DNA from: Halomonas sp. M4R1S46
GTDB taxonomy: Bacteria > Pseudomonadota > Gammaproteobacteria > Pseudomonadales > Halomonadaceae
Direction of reading: 5' to 3'
NCBI RefSeq assembly: GCF_025725685.1
Contig: NZ_CP107008.1
Span: 620,001-684,000 of the forward strand
DNA: 64,000 nucleotides
Shown here: positions 15,910 to 23,100 of the stretch, piece by piece
How the letters are laid out: every line of letters starts with the position of its first letter
Position numbering within the stretch: the stretch's first letter is position 1
The notes under the pieces: model-generated
What the model was told of the DNA's origin: nothing
Database searches by the model: none
The model's input: the letters and a program-made list of their open reading frames with translations, nothing else
Made by a program: the position numbers and the translations under genes

Positions 15910-17898
15910 ATGGCGAGACCGGATCGCACCCCCGACGCCCCGCAAGACCGTCCGCCCCAGGGGGGCGGGCAGGGCCCGCCCGGCCTCCCGCCGGGGCGTC
16001 CCCGGCGGCAGCAATGGCTGCTGTTCCTGTGGATGGCGATCGCCATCCTGGTGGTCGCGAACTTCATGGAGGCGACGCAACGGCCGGGGCGGGTCGAGAT
16101 GACCTACTCCGAGTTCCTCGAGGCGGTCGAGCAGGGGCAGGTCGAGGCGGTCACCCTCAGGGGCCAGTCGGTGGAGGGCAGCTTCACCGAGCAGGCCCGC
16201 ACGCGGCGCGACCTCGACGCCGGCGAGGGCTTCCACACCACCCGGCCGACCGTGGAGGGGCGTCAGCTGCTGGATCGCCTGCAGGCCAACGGGGTCAGGA
16301 TCGTCGCCCGCCCGGATGAGCCCTCCTGGTGGCAGCGCATGCTGATGCTGGTGGTGCCCTGGGTCCTGCTGCTCGCCCTGCTGTTCTGGTTCTGGAACCG
16401 CATGCAGCAGCGCCTGATGTCGGGCGGCGGGCCCTTCGGCATCGGCCAGTCCCGGGCGCGCCAGATCCAGGCCGAGGAAAGCGAGGTGCGCATGGGGGAC
16501 GTGGCGGGCTCGGAGAACGCCAAGCGCGACATCTTCGAGGTGGTGGACTTCCTCAAACAGCCCGAGCGCTATCGCGCCCTGGGCGCCAAGGTGCCCCACG
16601 GGATCCTGATGATGGGCCCGCCGGGGACCGGCAAGACCCTGATGGCCAAGGCGGTGGCCGGCGAGGCCGGGGTGCCCTTCTTCAGCATCAGCGGCTCCGA
16701 GTTCATCGAGATGTTCGTGGGGGTGGGCGCCGCCCGGGTCCGCGACCTGTTCAAGAAGGCCAAGGAGCAGGCCCCGTCGGTGATCTTCATCGACGAACTG
16801 GACTCGATCGGCCGGGCCCGGGGCACGGGCATGGGCGGCGGCCACGACGAGCGCGAGCAGACCCTGAACCAGATCCTCTCCGAGATGGACGGCTTCGAGT
16901 CGCACCATTCGGTGGTGGTGCTCTCCGCCACCAACCGCCCCGACGTGCTCGACTCGGCGCTGCTGCGCCCGGGGCGCTTCGATCGCAAGATCGTCCTGGA
17001 GATGCCCCACCGCCAGGCCCGGGAGGCGATCCTCGGGGTCCACACCCGCGACATGCCGCTGGCCGACGACGTCGACCTGGCGCGGCTGGCCGCCATCACC
17101 ACCGGCTTCTCCGGGGCGGACCTGGCCAACCTGGCCAACGAGGCCGCACTGTTGGCCGGGCGCCGGGAGCGGGAGATCATCGACTGGGCCTGCTTCTCGA
17201 ATGCCCGCGATCGCGTGCTGCTGGGCGAGGCCAAGGATGTCGCCCTGTCCGAGGCCGAGCGCCACCGGGTGGCCTATCACGAGTCCGGGCATGCCCTGCT
17301 GGCCTACCTGCTGCCCCAGGCCGACCCCCTCGAGAAGGTGACCGTGCTGCCCCGCGGGCAGGCCCTCGGGGTCACCGCTCAGGTGCCGGACGAGGAGCGC
17401 TTCACCTATGGGGAGGCCTACCTGCGCGATCGCCTGACCGTGATGTACGGCGGTCGGCTGGCCGAGGCCATCGTCTTCGGCGAGGTCAGCAGCGGCGCCC
17501 AGGACGACCTCGATCAGGCCACCAAGCTGGCCCGGCGCATGGTGGCTCGCTGGGGCATGAGCGAGCGGGTCGGCCCGGTGGTGTTCACCCAGAGCCAGGA
17601 GCATGTCTTCCTCGGCAAGGAGATCTCGCAGCCCCGGGAGCACAGCGAGGAGACCGCCAGCCTGGTGGACGCGGAAATCCGCCGGCTGCTGACCGATGTC
17701 GAGTCGCGTGGCCGGGAACTGCTCGAGCATCACCGCGAGGCCCTGGACGCCCTGGCCGAGGCGCTGGAGCGTCGCGAGACCCTCGAGTTCGGGGAGATCC
17801 ATGAGCTGCTCGAGGCGCATCTCCCCGGCGCTGCCGGCGAGGCGCCTGAGCGCCGCGCCCGCCGGGATGCGTCCGCGTCCAAGGGGGGCGACGCCTGA
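15910..17898 (+). CDS. ftsH: ATP-dependent zinc metalloprotease FtsH (accessory paralog)
   Basis: This 662-residue membrane AAA+ protease carries the standard order: TM1 at about 34-53, a periplasmic FtsH_ext domain (MTYSEFLEAVEQGQVEAVTLRG), TM2 at about 143-161, and an AAA module with Walker A GPPGTGKT (about 236-243), Walker B VIFIDELDSIGRARG and the SRH region NRPDVLDSALLRPGRFDRK. The M41 peptidase domain has the zinc site HESGH at 457-461. The N-terminus is extended by an unusual Pro/Gly/Arg-rich cytosolic stretch of about 33 residues. The housekeeping ftsH of gammaproteobacteria sits between rlmE and folP, so this isolated copy is probably a second FtsH. It diverges from the aldo/keto reductase. 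Confidence 0.92.
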   Translation: MARPDRTPDAPQDRPPQGGGQGPPGLPPGRPRRQQWLLFLWMAIAILVVANFMEATQRPGRVEMTYSEFLEAVEQGQVEAVTLRGQSVEGSFTEQARTRRDLDAGEGFHTTRPTVEGRQLLDRLQANGVRIVARPDEPSWWQRMLMLVVPWVLLLALLFWFWNRMQQRLMSGGGPFGIGQSRARQIQAEESEVRMGDVAGSENAKRDIFEVVDFLKQPERYRALGAKVPHGILMMGPPGTGKTLMAKAVAGEAGVPFFSISGSEFIEMFVGVGAARVRDLFKKAKEQAPSVIFIDELDSIGRARGTGMGGGHDEREQTLNQILSEMDGFESHHSVVVLSATNRPDVLDSALLRPGRFDRKIVLEMPHRQAREAILGVHTRDMPLADDVDLARLAAITTGFSGADLANLANEAALLAGRREREIIDWACFSNARDRVLLGEAKDVALSEAERHRVAYHESGHALLAYLLPQADPLEKVTVLPRGQALGVTAQVPDEERFTYGEAYLRDRLTVMYGGRLAEAIVFGEVSSGAQDDLDQATKLARRMVARWGMSERVGPVVFTQSQEHVFLGKEISQPREHSEETASLVDAEIRRLLTDVESRGRELLEHHREALDALAEALERRETLEFGEIHELLEAHLPGAAGEAPERRARRDASASKGGDA

Positions 17899-18138
17899 GG
17901 CGGCGCGAGGGCGCACTTCCGCGAGGGGGGGGCTTCCCGGCGCAGTGCGAGCCTTGGCCATGGCGGCTTCGACGACGATCCCTGCACCCTGAACGATGTG
18001 CTGGAACGGATTCTGGGCAAGGCACCCGCCCGCCCCTTTGGGGGAAAGAGCCGGACGACTGACGCCAGCGGCGGAGATGTCGCCGGCACTGTCGGCGAGC
18101 TCGCCCCGAGCGATGCAGGGTGCCCCGCCAGGCGGGCG

Positions 18139-19026
18139 TCATGTCGCGATGCGCAGGCAGCCTTTCTCGATGCGCCCGGTGGCCCCATAGCGCCAGGGGC
18201 GGTTGTGCAGGCCGTGGCCGATGGGCAGGCCAGTGAACAGCGGCAGCGCGAGGGGGGCGAGGGTCTTGGCGACGATGGCCTCCAGGGTCGTCTCGCCATG
18301 GGGTGTGCAGCCCTCGAAGGTGCCCAGGCACACCGCCGCGGCCTCGTCCAGGGCCCCGGCATGCACCAGCTGCCACAGGGTGCGCTCCAGGCGGTAGTAG
18401 GGCTCGCCCACGTCCTCGAGGATCACCAGCGCGCCGGGCGGTGCCCGGAAGGCGGCCGGCGTGCCGACGAGGCTCGCCAGGGTGGCCAGGTTGCCGCCCA
18501 CCACCGGCCCCTGCAGGCTCGGCGGCGCCGGCCGGTGGGCGGTCAGCGGGTAGTCGAGGGGCGCGGGTCCGCGGAGCAGTGCCAGGGTCTCCTCGAACTG
18601 GCGGCGGATCACCTCCCGCGAGGCCTCGTCGGCGTCGAACAGGCCCCCCGCGGCCTTGGCCACCGGCCCATGGATGGCCGGCAGCCCATGGCGACGGCAC
18701 TGGTCGAGCAGCACGGTCACGTCGGAATAGCCGATCAGCGGCTTGGGGTGGTGTGCCAGGCGGCTCCAGTCGATCTCCGCCACCAGCTGGGCGGCGCCAT
18801 AGCCGCCGCGCACCGCCCACACCGCCTGGGTCCCGGGGTCGGCGTAGGCGGCATGCAGCTGGGCCAGGCGCCGCTCACGGCTGGCCGCCAGGTAGCGCTC
18901 CGGCGCCTGGAGCGGCTCCTCGACACGCACCTCGACGCCCAGGGACTCCAGGCCGCGGATGCCGGCGGTCACGGCCTCCGGGGCGGTATAGGACGAGGGC
19001 GCGATCAGGCTGACGGCGAGCGACAT
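18139..19026 (-). CDS. ldcA: LD-carboxypeptidase (peptidase S66)
   Basis: This 295-residue enzyme trims the terminal D-alanine from tetrapeptide muropeptides during peptidoglycan recycling in the cytoplasm. The S66 landmarks are visible: VWAVRGGYGAAQLVAEIDW (nucleophile region), PLIGYSDVTVLL with the catalytic serine, GPVVGGNLATLASLVGTP, VILEDVGEPYYRLERTLWQL (catalytic Glu), and GLPIGHGLHNRPWRYGA with the catalytic His near the end. The nucleophile is normally in G-Y-S-D; that segment is intact. The ATG at 19026 matches the usual N-terminus (MSLAVSLIAPSSYT). It converges with ftsH over a 240-bp gap in which no gene is supported. Confidence 0.9.
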   Translation of the reverse strand: MSLAVSLIAPSSYTAPEAVTAGIRGLESLGVEVRVEEPLQAPERYLAASRERRLAQLHAAYADPGTQAVWAVRGGYGAAQLVAEIDWSRLAHHPKPLIGYSDVTVLLDQCRRHGLPAIHGPVAKAAGGLFDADEASREVIRRQFEETLALLRGPAPLDYPLTAHRPAPPSLQGPVVGGNLATLASLVGTPAAFRAPPGALVILEDVGEPYYRLERTLWQLVHAGALDEAAAVCLGTFEGCTPHGETTLEAIVAKTLAPLALPLFTGLPIGHGLHNRPWRYGATGRIEKGCLRIAT

Positions 19027-19200
19027 GGCAATGGGGTCCTGTGGCGAGCGGAGTGGACAGGAGGGCATTGTCGGCAGGATGGCGCCGGCTGTCACGCCCG
19101 CGCCGCGCTCCCGGCGGGCAATCCCTGCCGGGGCACGCGCTTGCCGGCCACGTCATGACACCCGGCCGCGGGCGGCGCCCCGGCGGCGGGGGAGGGGCGC

Positions 19201-19476
19201 TCAGTCGGTGTCCCGGTGGGTGTGGACCCCTCGGGCGATCAGGGCATCGGCCAGCGCCCGGGCGGCCAGGGAGAACTCCACCCGTGCCGTCGCCAGGGCG
19301 CTATGGTCCCGGGACCGGTGGTCATGCTCCAGACGGTCGAGGCGGGTCTTGGCCTGGGCCAGGCGGCAGGACAGGGAGGTGTCGAAGCCGATGCAGGCAG
19401 GGGGAAGGTCGGGGGACGTGAGCCGCTGGTCCTCCAGCGGCTCCGGCAGCTCGCGGCTGCTCATCGAGACATCCAT
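19201..19476 (-). CDS. small hypothetical protein, alpha-helical
   Basis: A 91-residue reading frame begins with an acidic, Pro-containing segment (SSRELPEPLEDQRLTSPDLPP). A probable coiled-coil or helical hairpin follows (CRLAQAKTRLDRLEHDHRSRD, then ARVEFSLAARALADALIARGV). Codon third positions are G/C-rich as in neighbouring genes. The ribosome site is weak (GAGAGTGCGAA before ATG). No family was recognised and no function is proposed. It stands alone between ldcA and the DUF5602-like remnant, all on the minus strand. Confidence 0.5.
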   Translation of the reverse strand: MDVSMSSRELPEPLEDQRLTSPDLPPACIGFDTSLSCRLAQAKTRLDRLEHDHRSRDHSALATARVEFSLAARALADALIARGVHTHRDTD

Positions 19477-19564
19477 TTCGCACTCTCTGTATGGCCCTCA
19501 TGTTCTGTGAATAGTGCGATGTCGCAGGTGCGTCAATCTCAATCGCGGGGCGCTGACAAACGCT

Positions 19565-19593
19565 CGCCCCCTCCGGCCGAGCCGAAGGGGGCG
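19565..19593 (-). terminator. hairpin downstream of the DUF5602-like remnant
   Basis: Arms CGCCCCCTCCGG and CCGAAGGGGGCG form a 12-bp stem with one mismatch around a 5-base loop. A second small hairpin (CAACCGC/GCGGTTG, 19600-19616) lies between it and the stop codon at 19626. No clear T-tract is present. Confidence 0.4.
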
Positions 19594-19625
19594 GGCCTGC
19601 AACCGCCCCGCGGTTGGGGCCTGGG

Positions 19626-19952
19626 TTAGAGGGTCTTGGCCGGGCTCGCCGGGAAGGGGCGTAGATCGAGCAGCTCGACCCGGTACTCGTCGGTGGCGGG
19701 CGCGTAGGCCACGCGATAGTGGCCGAGATAGTAGCCGGGGTTGGTGTAGGCGGCCGGTGTCTTCACCGGCAGGGTGGCATCTGGCCGCGACCGCAGGTAG
19801 TCCAGGGCGATCATCGGTTCGAGGAAGATCAGCCTGCCGGCGTCGTAGCCGTACACGAAGGTGCGGGTGAACGGCTGGCCATGGAACTCCTCGCTGTCGG
19901 CGTCGATGCCGTGGACGCCCATGCGCTCGACGGCCGAGTCGGGTGGGATCAC
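19626..19952 (-). pseudogene. DUF5602/TTHB210-like protein fragment, N-terminus missing
   Basis: The 108 codons from GTG 19952 read VIPPDSAVERMGVHGIDADS, then EEFHGQPFTRTFVYGYDAGR and LIFLEPMIALDYL, which resembles the C-terminal part of DUF5602 (TTHB210-like) secreted proteins. The protein-like frame continues upstream of the GTG (SPAADY...) but meets a TGA about 51 bases earlier, with no signal peptide or ribosome site. Full-length relatives are exported proteins that begin well before this point. The interpretation is a gene that lost its 5' part. Family assignment is from memory of the motif and is tentative. Confidence 0.5.
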
Positions 19953-20275
19953 GTAGTCCGCCGCCGGTGACGCTACAGGCTGTTGTCCGCCACGGCCGTG
20001 TCAGCTCGGGAGGGAGTGTCGCATGCCGCAGGCGCCGGCGGGGAACCGGTGGCCACCACCGTCATGAGATTTCTGCTGTCGGGCGGCTGAAATGCCTCCC
20101 GAATCCTCGGTTTCTTTCGGTCGCGAGTGGAGCAAACCCCACCGCTCGACTTGAATGACAGGCAGCAGAGTGTGTGGCTGCGGGCAGAGGTGTCGATTCC
20201 CGGGGCCGGCAAGCCGGGTGGTGGTGGGAGCCTGTCACGCGGCGGCGGTCGGTCCTGCTGAGTGGAGGGTGGACG
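19953..20275. other. 323-bp intergenic region without a supported gene
   Basis: No frame with a ribosome site or recognisable protein was found on either strand. The first part holds the decayed upstream end of the DUF5602-like fragment; the rest presumably carries the promoter of the secreted protein at 20276. The G+C content falls locally around 20080-20160 (AAATGCCTCCCGAATCCTCG, then TTTCTTTCGGTCGCG), as is common at promoters. Confidence 0.4.
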
Positions 20276-20833
20276 ATGAGAACACGTATTTCCTGGCGCG
20301 GGGCCATCGGCCTGGCCGCCGCGGGAGCGAGCCTGGTGATGGCCGGCTCGGCGGCGGCCCAGTCGGACAAGTTGCAGGAGGCGCTCAGCGCCACCTGGCC
20401 GGGCATGGTCGAGGGCGCCACGGTGGTCGACTGGGAGGGCAAGGTGCTGCAGGAGGGCAGCAACGGTTATACCTGCATGCCGTCCCCGCCGGACCTGGCG
20501 GGCAATGCGCCCATGTGCCTGGACGAGGTATGGCTGGCCTGGGCCAAGGCCTGGCAGAACGAGGAGCCCTTCACCGCCGACCGGCTGGGCATCGCCTACA
20601 TGCTGCAGGGCGACGAGGGAGCCAGCAACATCGACCCTTATGCCATGCAGGAAACCGATGACAACCAGTGGGTCGTGGAGGGCCCCCACCTGATGGTCAT
20701 CGCACCGCCAGAACTGCTGGAAGGCATGCCCACGGACCCCGACAACGGGGGCCCCTATGTGATGTGGGAGGGTACCGACTACCAGCACATCATGGTGCCC
20801 GTGGGGGCTCGGGACGAGCCTGAGGGGGACTGA
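20276..20833 (+). CDS. hypothetical secreted protein
   Basis: This 185-residue protein has a clear Sec signal peptide (MRTRISWRGAIGLAAAGASL..., cleavage near SAAAQ at about 27). The mature part begins KLQEALSATWPGMVEGATVVDW and contains two cysteines in CMPSPPDLAGNAPMC, spaced to form a small disulfide loop. Conserved-looking segments include LDEVWLAWAKAWQNEEPF, GIAYMLQGDEGASN and GPYVMWEGTDYQHIMVPV. It resembles uncharacterised exported proteins of other gamma- and alphaproteobacteria, but no named domain was recognised. AGTGGAGGGTGGACG precedes the ATG; longer in-frame starts would bury the signal peptide. It appears monocistronic. Confidence 0.75.
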   Translation: MRTRISWRGAIGLAAAGASLVMAGSAAAQSDKLQEALSATWPGMVEGATVVDWEGKVLQEGSNGYTCMPSPPDLAGNAPMCLDEVWLAWAKAWQNEEPFTADRLGIAYMLQGDEGASNIDPYAMQETDDNQWVVEGPHLMVIAPPELLEGMPTDPDNGGPYVMWEGTDYQHIMVPVGARDEPEGD

Positions 20834-20939
20834 GCCGGCGACGGCCCCCTACCCCGTTCCCCTTGCAGCGGCGGGCCGGGCGGCCTGGCGCCTGTCTATG
20901 ATGGCGGTACAGCGTCGTCCCGACGGGCGGCGCCGTGTC

Positions 20940-21095
20940 CATGGCCCGGCGCAGCGGCGCCAGGGTCTCGATGCGGGGGCTGACGGACGCGGCCGTGACA
21001 TGCAGCTCCTCGGCGGCGGCGCTGAAGCTGCCCCGCCGGGCCGCCGCCTCGAAGGCGCGCAGGGTGGTCAGTGGCAGGCGAGGGGAGGGCGACAT
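20940..21095 (-). pseudogene. LysR-type regulator reduced to its HTH domain
   Basis: From ATG 21095 the frame reads SPRLPLTTLRAFEAAARRGS, then FSAAAEELHVTAASVS, the N-terminal helix-turn-helix of a LysR/GcvA-type regulator. Immediately after the recognition helix the family sequence (normally H-Q-I-R-x-L-E-x-x-L-G) breaks into unrelated residues, and no effector-binding domain follows. The frame ends by about 20790 as Arg/Pro-rich sequence. The stub is divergent to phzF-like gene 21193, the position a LysR regulator would normally occupy, so it is most likely the remains of that gene's regulator. Confidence 0.65.
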
Positions 21096-21192
21096 GGCTT
21101 ACTCCTGATAAGCCTAGGGGCGAGCAATGATATGTTGTGATTACCCCCGCTAAGCCCAGAATGCGAGGTATCCCCCGATCAGGAGACCTCCC

Positions 21193-22068
21193 ATGACCGG
21201 CACCCTCTACCGTCTCTCCGCCTTCACCCGCGACCCGCGGGGCGGCAATCCGGCCGGCGTCTGGCTGGGCGAGACCCTGCCCGATCCCGGCACCATGCGG
21301 CGCATCGCCGCCGAGGTGGGCTATTCCGAGACCGCCTTCCTCGCGCCACGCCATGGCGAGACCCGCCAGGTGCGCTACTACAGCCCCGAGGCCGAGGTCA
21401 GCTTCTGCGGCCATGCCACCGTGGCCGCCGGCGTGCTGTTGGGGCGCCTCGAGGGCGCGGGGACCTATCGGCTGGTAACGTCGGTCGGTGAGGTGCCGGT
21501 CACGGTGGAGCAGGACGGCGATGACTGGCGGGCCTCGCTGGTCTCGGTGGCGCCGGCGGTGCGGAGCGCCGCGCCCGAACTGGTCGAGGCCGCCCTGGCA
21601 AGCCTCGGCTGGCAGGCCCACGAGCTGGACCCGGCCCTGCCGCCCGCACAGGCCTATGCCGGGGCCTGGCACCTGGTGCTGGCCGTGGCCTCGAAGTCGC
21701 GTCTCGATGAGCTGCACTACGATTTCCCGGCGCTCAAGGCGCTGATGCAACGCGAGCACCTCACCACCCTGCAGCTGGTGTGGCGCGAGTCGGCGAGCCG
21801 CTTCCACGCCCGGGATCCCTTCCCGGTGGGCGGGGTGGTGGAGGACCCGGCGACCGGCGCCGCGGCGGCGGCGCTGGGCGGCTACCTGCGTGCGGCGGGA
21901 TCGATCGACACGCCCACCCGGCTGACGATCCTGCAGGGCGAGGCCATGGGACGGCCGAGCCGGCTCGAGGTGACGGTGCCGTCCAGCGGCGGGATCGTGG
22001 TGACCGGCACGGCGGTGGACCTCGAGCCGACGTCGGACGACGCGCCGCGCTCGGCGCCACTTGGGTGA
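21193..22068 (+). CDS. PhzF family isomerase/epimerase
   Basis: This 291-residue protein has the duplicated PhzF/diaminopimelate-epimerase fold. N-terminal GGNPAGVWLGETLPD, the glutamate-bearing YSETAFL (catalytic Glu of PhzF at about residue 46), VRYYSPEAEVSFCGHATVAAG, and the C-half counterpart RDPFPVGGVVEDPATGAAAAALGGYL are all present. PhzF proper isomerises DHHA in phenazine synthesis, but no other phenazine gene lies here, so this is a general PhzF-like isomerase of unknown substrate. AGGAGACCTCCC precedes the ATG. Its likely LysR regulator is reduced to an HTH stub. Confidence 0.9.
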   Translation: MTGTLYRLSAFTRDPRGGNPAGVWLGETLPDPGTMRRIAAEVGYSETAFLAPRHGETRQVRYYSPEAEVSFCGHATVAAGVLLGRLEGAGTYRLVTSVGEVPVTVEQDGDDWRASLVSVAPAVRSAAPELVEAALASLGWQAHELDPALPPAQAYAGAWHLVLAVASKSRLDELHYDFPALKALMQREHLTTLQLVWRESASRFHARDPFPVGGVVEDPATGAAAAALGGYLRAAGSIDTPTRLTILQGEAMGRPSRLEVTVPSSGGIVVTGTAVDLEPTSDDAPRSAPLG

Positions 22069-22161
22069 GCCGCGCCACGGCGGGCCGAGATCCGATGAAG
22101 GCGAAGTCCGATGCACCCGATGCCTGGCGCCGGGACGGCAGTGGGGCGGCGAGGTGTCGCG

Positions 22162-22272
22162 TCAGTCGAGGTAGGGCGCGATGGCCTCCCGGGCAGCGGT
22201 CTGCTGGAGCGCGAACTCGGCCCAGCACTTGAGGACATAGGCGTCGAACGGGGTAGCGGTGGACGGCATCAT
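22162..22272 (-). CDS. 36-residue small protein with strong ribosome site
   Basis: ATG at 22272 (or the adjacent ATG 22269) is preceded by AAGGAGG at ideal spacing. It opens a 36-codon frame reading MMPSTATPFDAYVLKCWAEF, then ALQQTAAREAIAPYLD, and ends at TGA 22162-22164. Upstream on the minus strand a TATACT -10 box (22301-22306) sits next to a 25-bp palindrome that would cover the spacer and -35. The product is a single amphipathic helix with one cysteine. It is not recognisable as a known toxin, leader or regulator. The combination of promoter, operator and perfect Shine-Dalgarno makes chance unlikely. Confidence 0.55.
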   Translation of the reverse strand: MMPSTATPFDAYVLKCWAEFALQQTAAREAIAPYLD

Positions 22273-22300
22273 GGCGGTCCTCCTTGGGGGAGACTCTTCC

Positions 22301-22335
22301 AGTATAGTCGCTTCATGCTGCGTTGCAGCATGAAG
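22301..22335 (-). promoter_or_regulatory. promoter with palindromic operator for the 36-residue ORF
   Basis: On the minus strand, arms CTTCATGCTGC (22325-22335 complement) and GCAGCATGAAG (22311-22321 complement) form a perfect 11-bp inverted repeat with a 3-base centre. It ends four bases before a TATACT -10 element (22301-22306). The palindrome therefore occupies the -35/spacer region, as expected for a repressor or MerR-type site. It could alternatively fold as an RNA hairpin, but it lies upstream of the expected start of transcription. Confidence 0.5.
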
Positions 22336-22461
22336 GTTTGGTGACGCCGTGCTCCTGGGAGGCCACGGCATGCCGGGCCGCCCCTGGTTGAGCCGGGCGC
22401 GGCGGGTCATGAAAACGTTCGATGGAGGAAATCGAGCGGGCTATTACAGCGGCCTGCAGAC

Positions 22462-22497
22462 GCAAAACACCCCACTGGCCAGGGGCGCAGTGGGGTG
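22462..22497 (-). terminator. Rho-independent terminator after the 103-residue gene
   Basis: Read on the minus strand, CACCCCACT and AGTGGGGTG form a 9-bp perfect stem around a 12-base G+C-rich loop and are followed at once by TTTTGCG. It lies 33 bp after the stop of the gene at 22530-22841. Confidence 0.75.
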
Positions 22498-22529
22498 CGG
22501 TGAGGGCGAATACCAGGGCATCGCGACCC

Positions 22530-22841
22530 TCAATACTGCGGGTCTTCCTCGAACAGTTCGGCCTTGGCGTCACGCATGACGTCCTCGCAGGCGGCCTGGT
22601 GGGCGAGCTGGGTGAGCAGGCCCTGGGTCACGGCGAAGCCCTTGCCCAGGCAGGTATCCACCTCTTCGCGGCTGACTTCCGGTGTGACGTTGCAGTCGAT
22701 CCTGAGCGTTCTTCCGCTCCCTTCCAGCCGGTCGGCGAACGCCCGCAGCTGCCAGGCGAGCCGTTCCTTCCAGTTGGCCGATTCTTCCGCACCTTCGTTC
22801 ACGCTAAACGTGCACTGCCACTCGGGTTTGTAGACTCTCAT
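22530..22841 (-). CDS. conserved hypothetical protein, 103 residues
   Basis: ATG 22841 is preceded by GGAGG at six bases and gives a soluble acidic protein starting MRVYKPEWQCTFSVNEGAEE. It has a helical middle (NWKERLAWQLRAFADRLEG), a beta-like stretch (RTLRIDCNVTPEVS) and a long C-terminal helical region (KGFAVTQGLLTQLAHQAACE, then DVMRDAKAELFEEDPQY). No known family was recognised. A good ribosome site and its own terminator (22462-22497) support it as a real gene. A longer in-frame start 78 bp upstream is less likely. It diverges from the diguanylate cyclase gene at 23101. Confidence 0.72.
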   Translation of the reverse strand: MRVYKPEWQCTFSVNEGAEESANWKERLAWQLRAFADRLEGSGRTLRIDCNVTPEVSREEVDTCLGKGFAVTQGLLTQLAHQAACEDVMRDAKAELFEEDPQY

Positions 22842-23100
22842 ACGAACCTCCGGCGCTGGTTTGGAATGAATGCTCGATCGTCGTTGCTGCTCCGTAATCT
22901 GAAGATGTTGCCCGATCATGCTACCCGATTTCGCCGATTCGCGCAGGCGTACCGTGCCGCAGCGTTGCGCGGGTCAAGGGTTTTCGCTTAACTGATTGCA
23001 CACCGCAGGCGTGGCCGTCGCTGGTCGGCCACGTCCCACGCCCCCGAGCGCGAGCCCGGGGCCCCGCAGGGACGCGGATCAACACATAAGGGAGATCGAG

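Noticed and set aside
17940..18060. Protein-like reading GFDDDPCTLNDVLERILGK in the ftsH-ldcA gap
   Set aside because: It has no start or ribosome site and turns into unstructured sequence within 30 codons; chance is not excluded.
20896..22116. 406-codon minus-strand frame across the phzF-like gene
   Set aside because: Antisense shadow of the intact PhzF gene; only the LysR HTH stub at 20940-21095 in another frame is protein-like.
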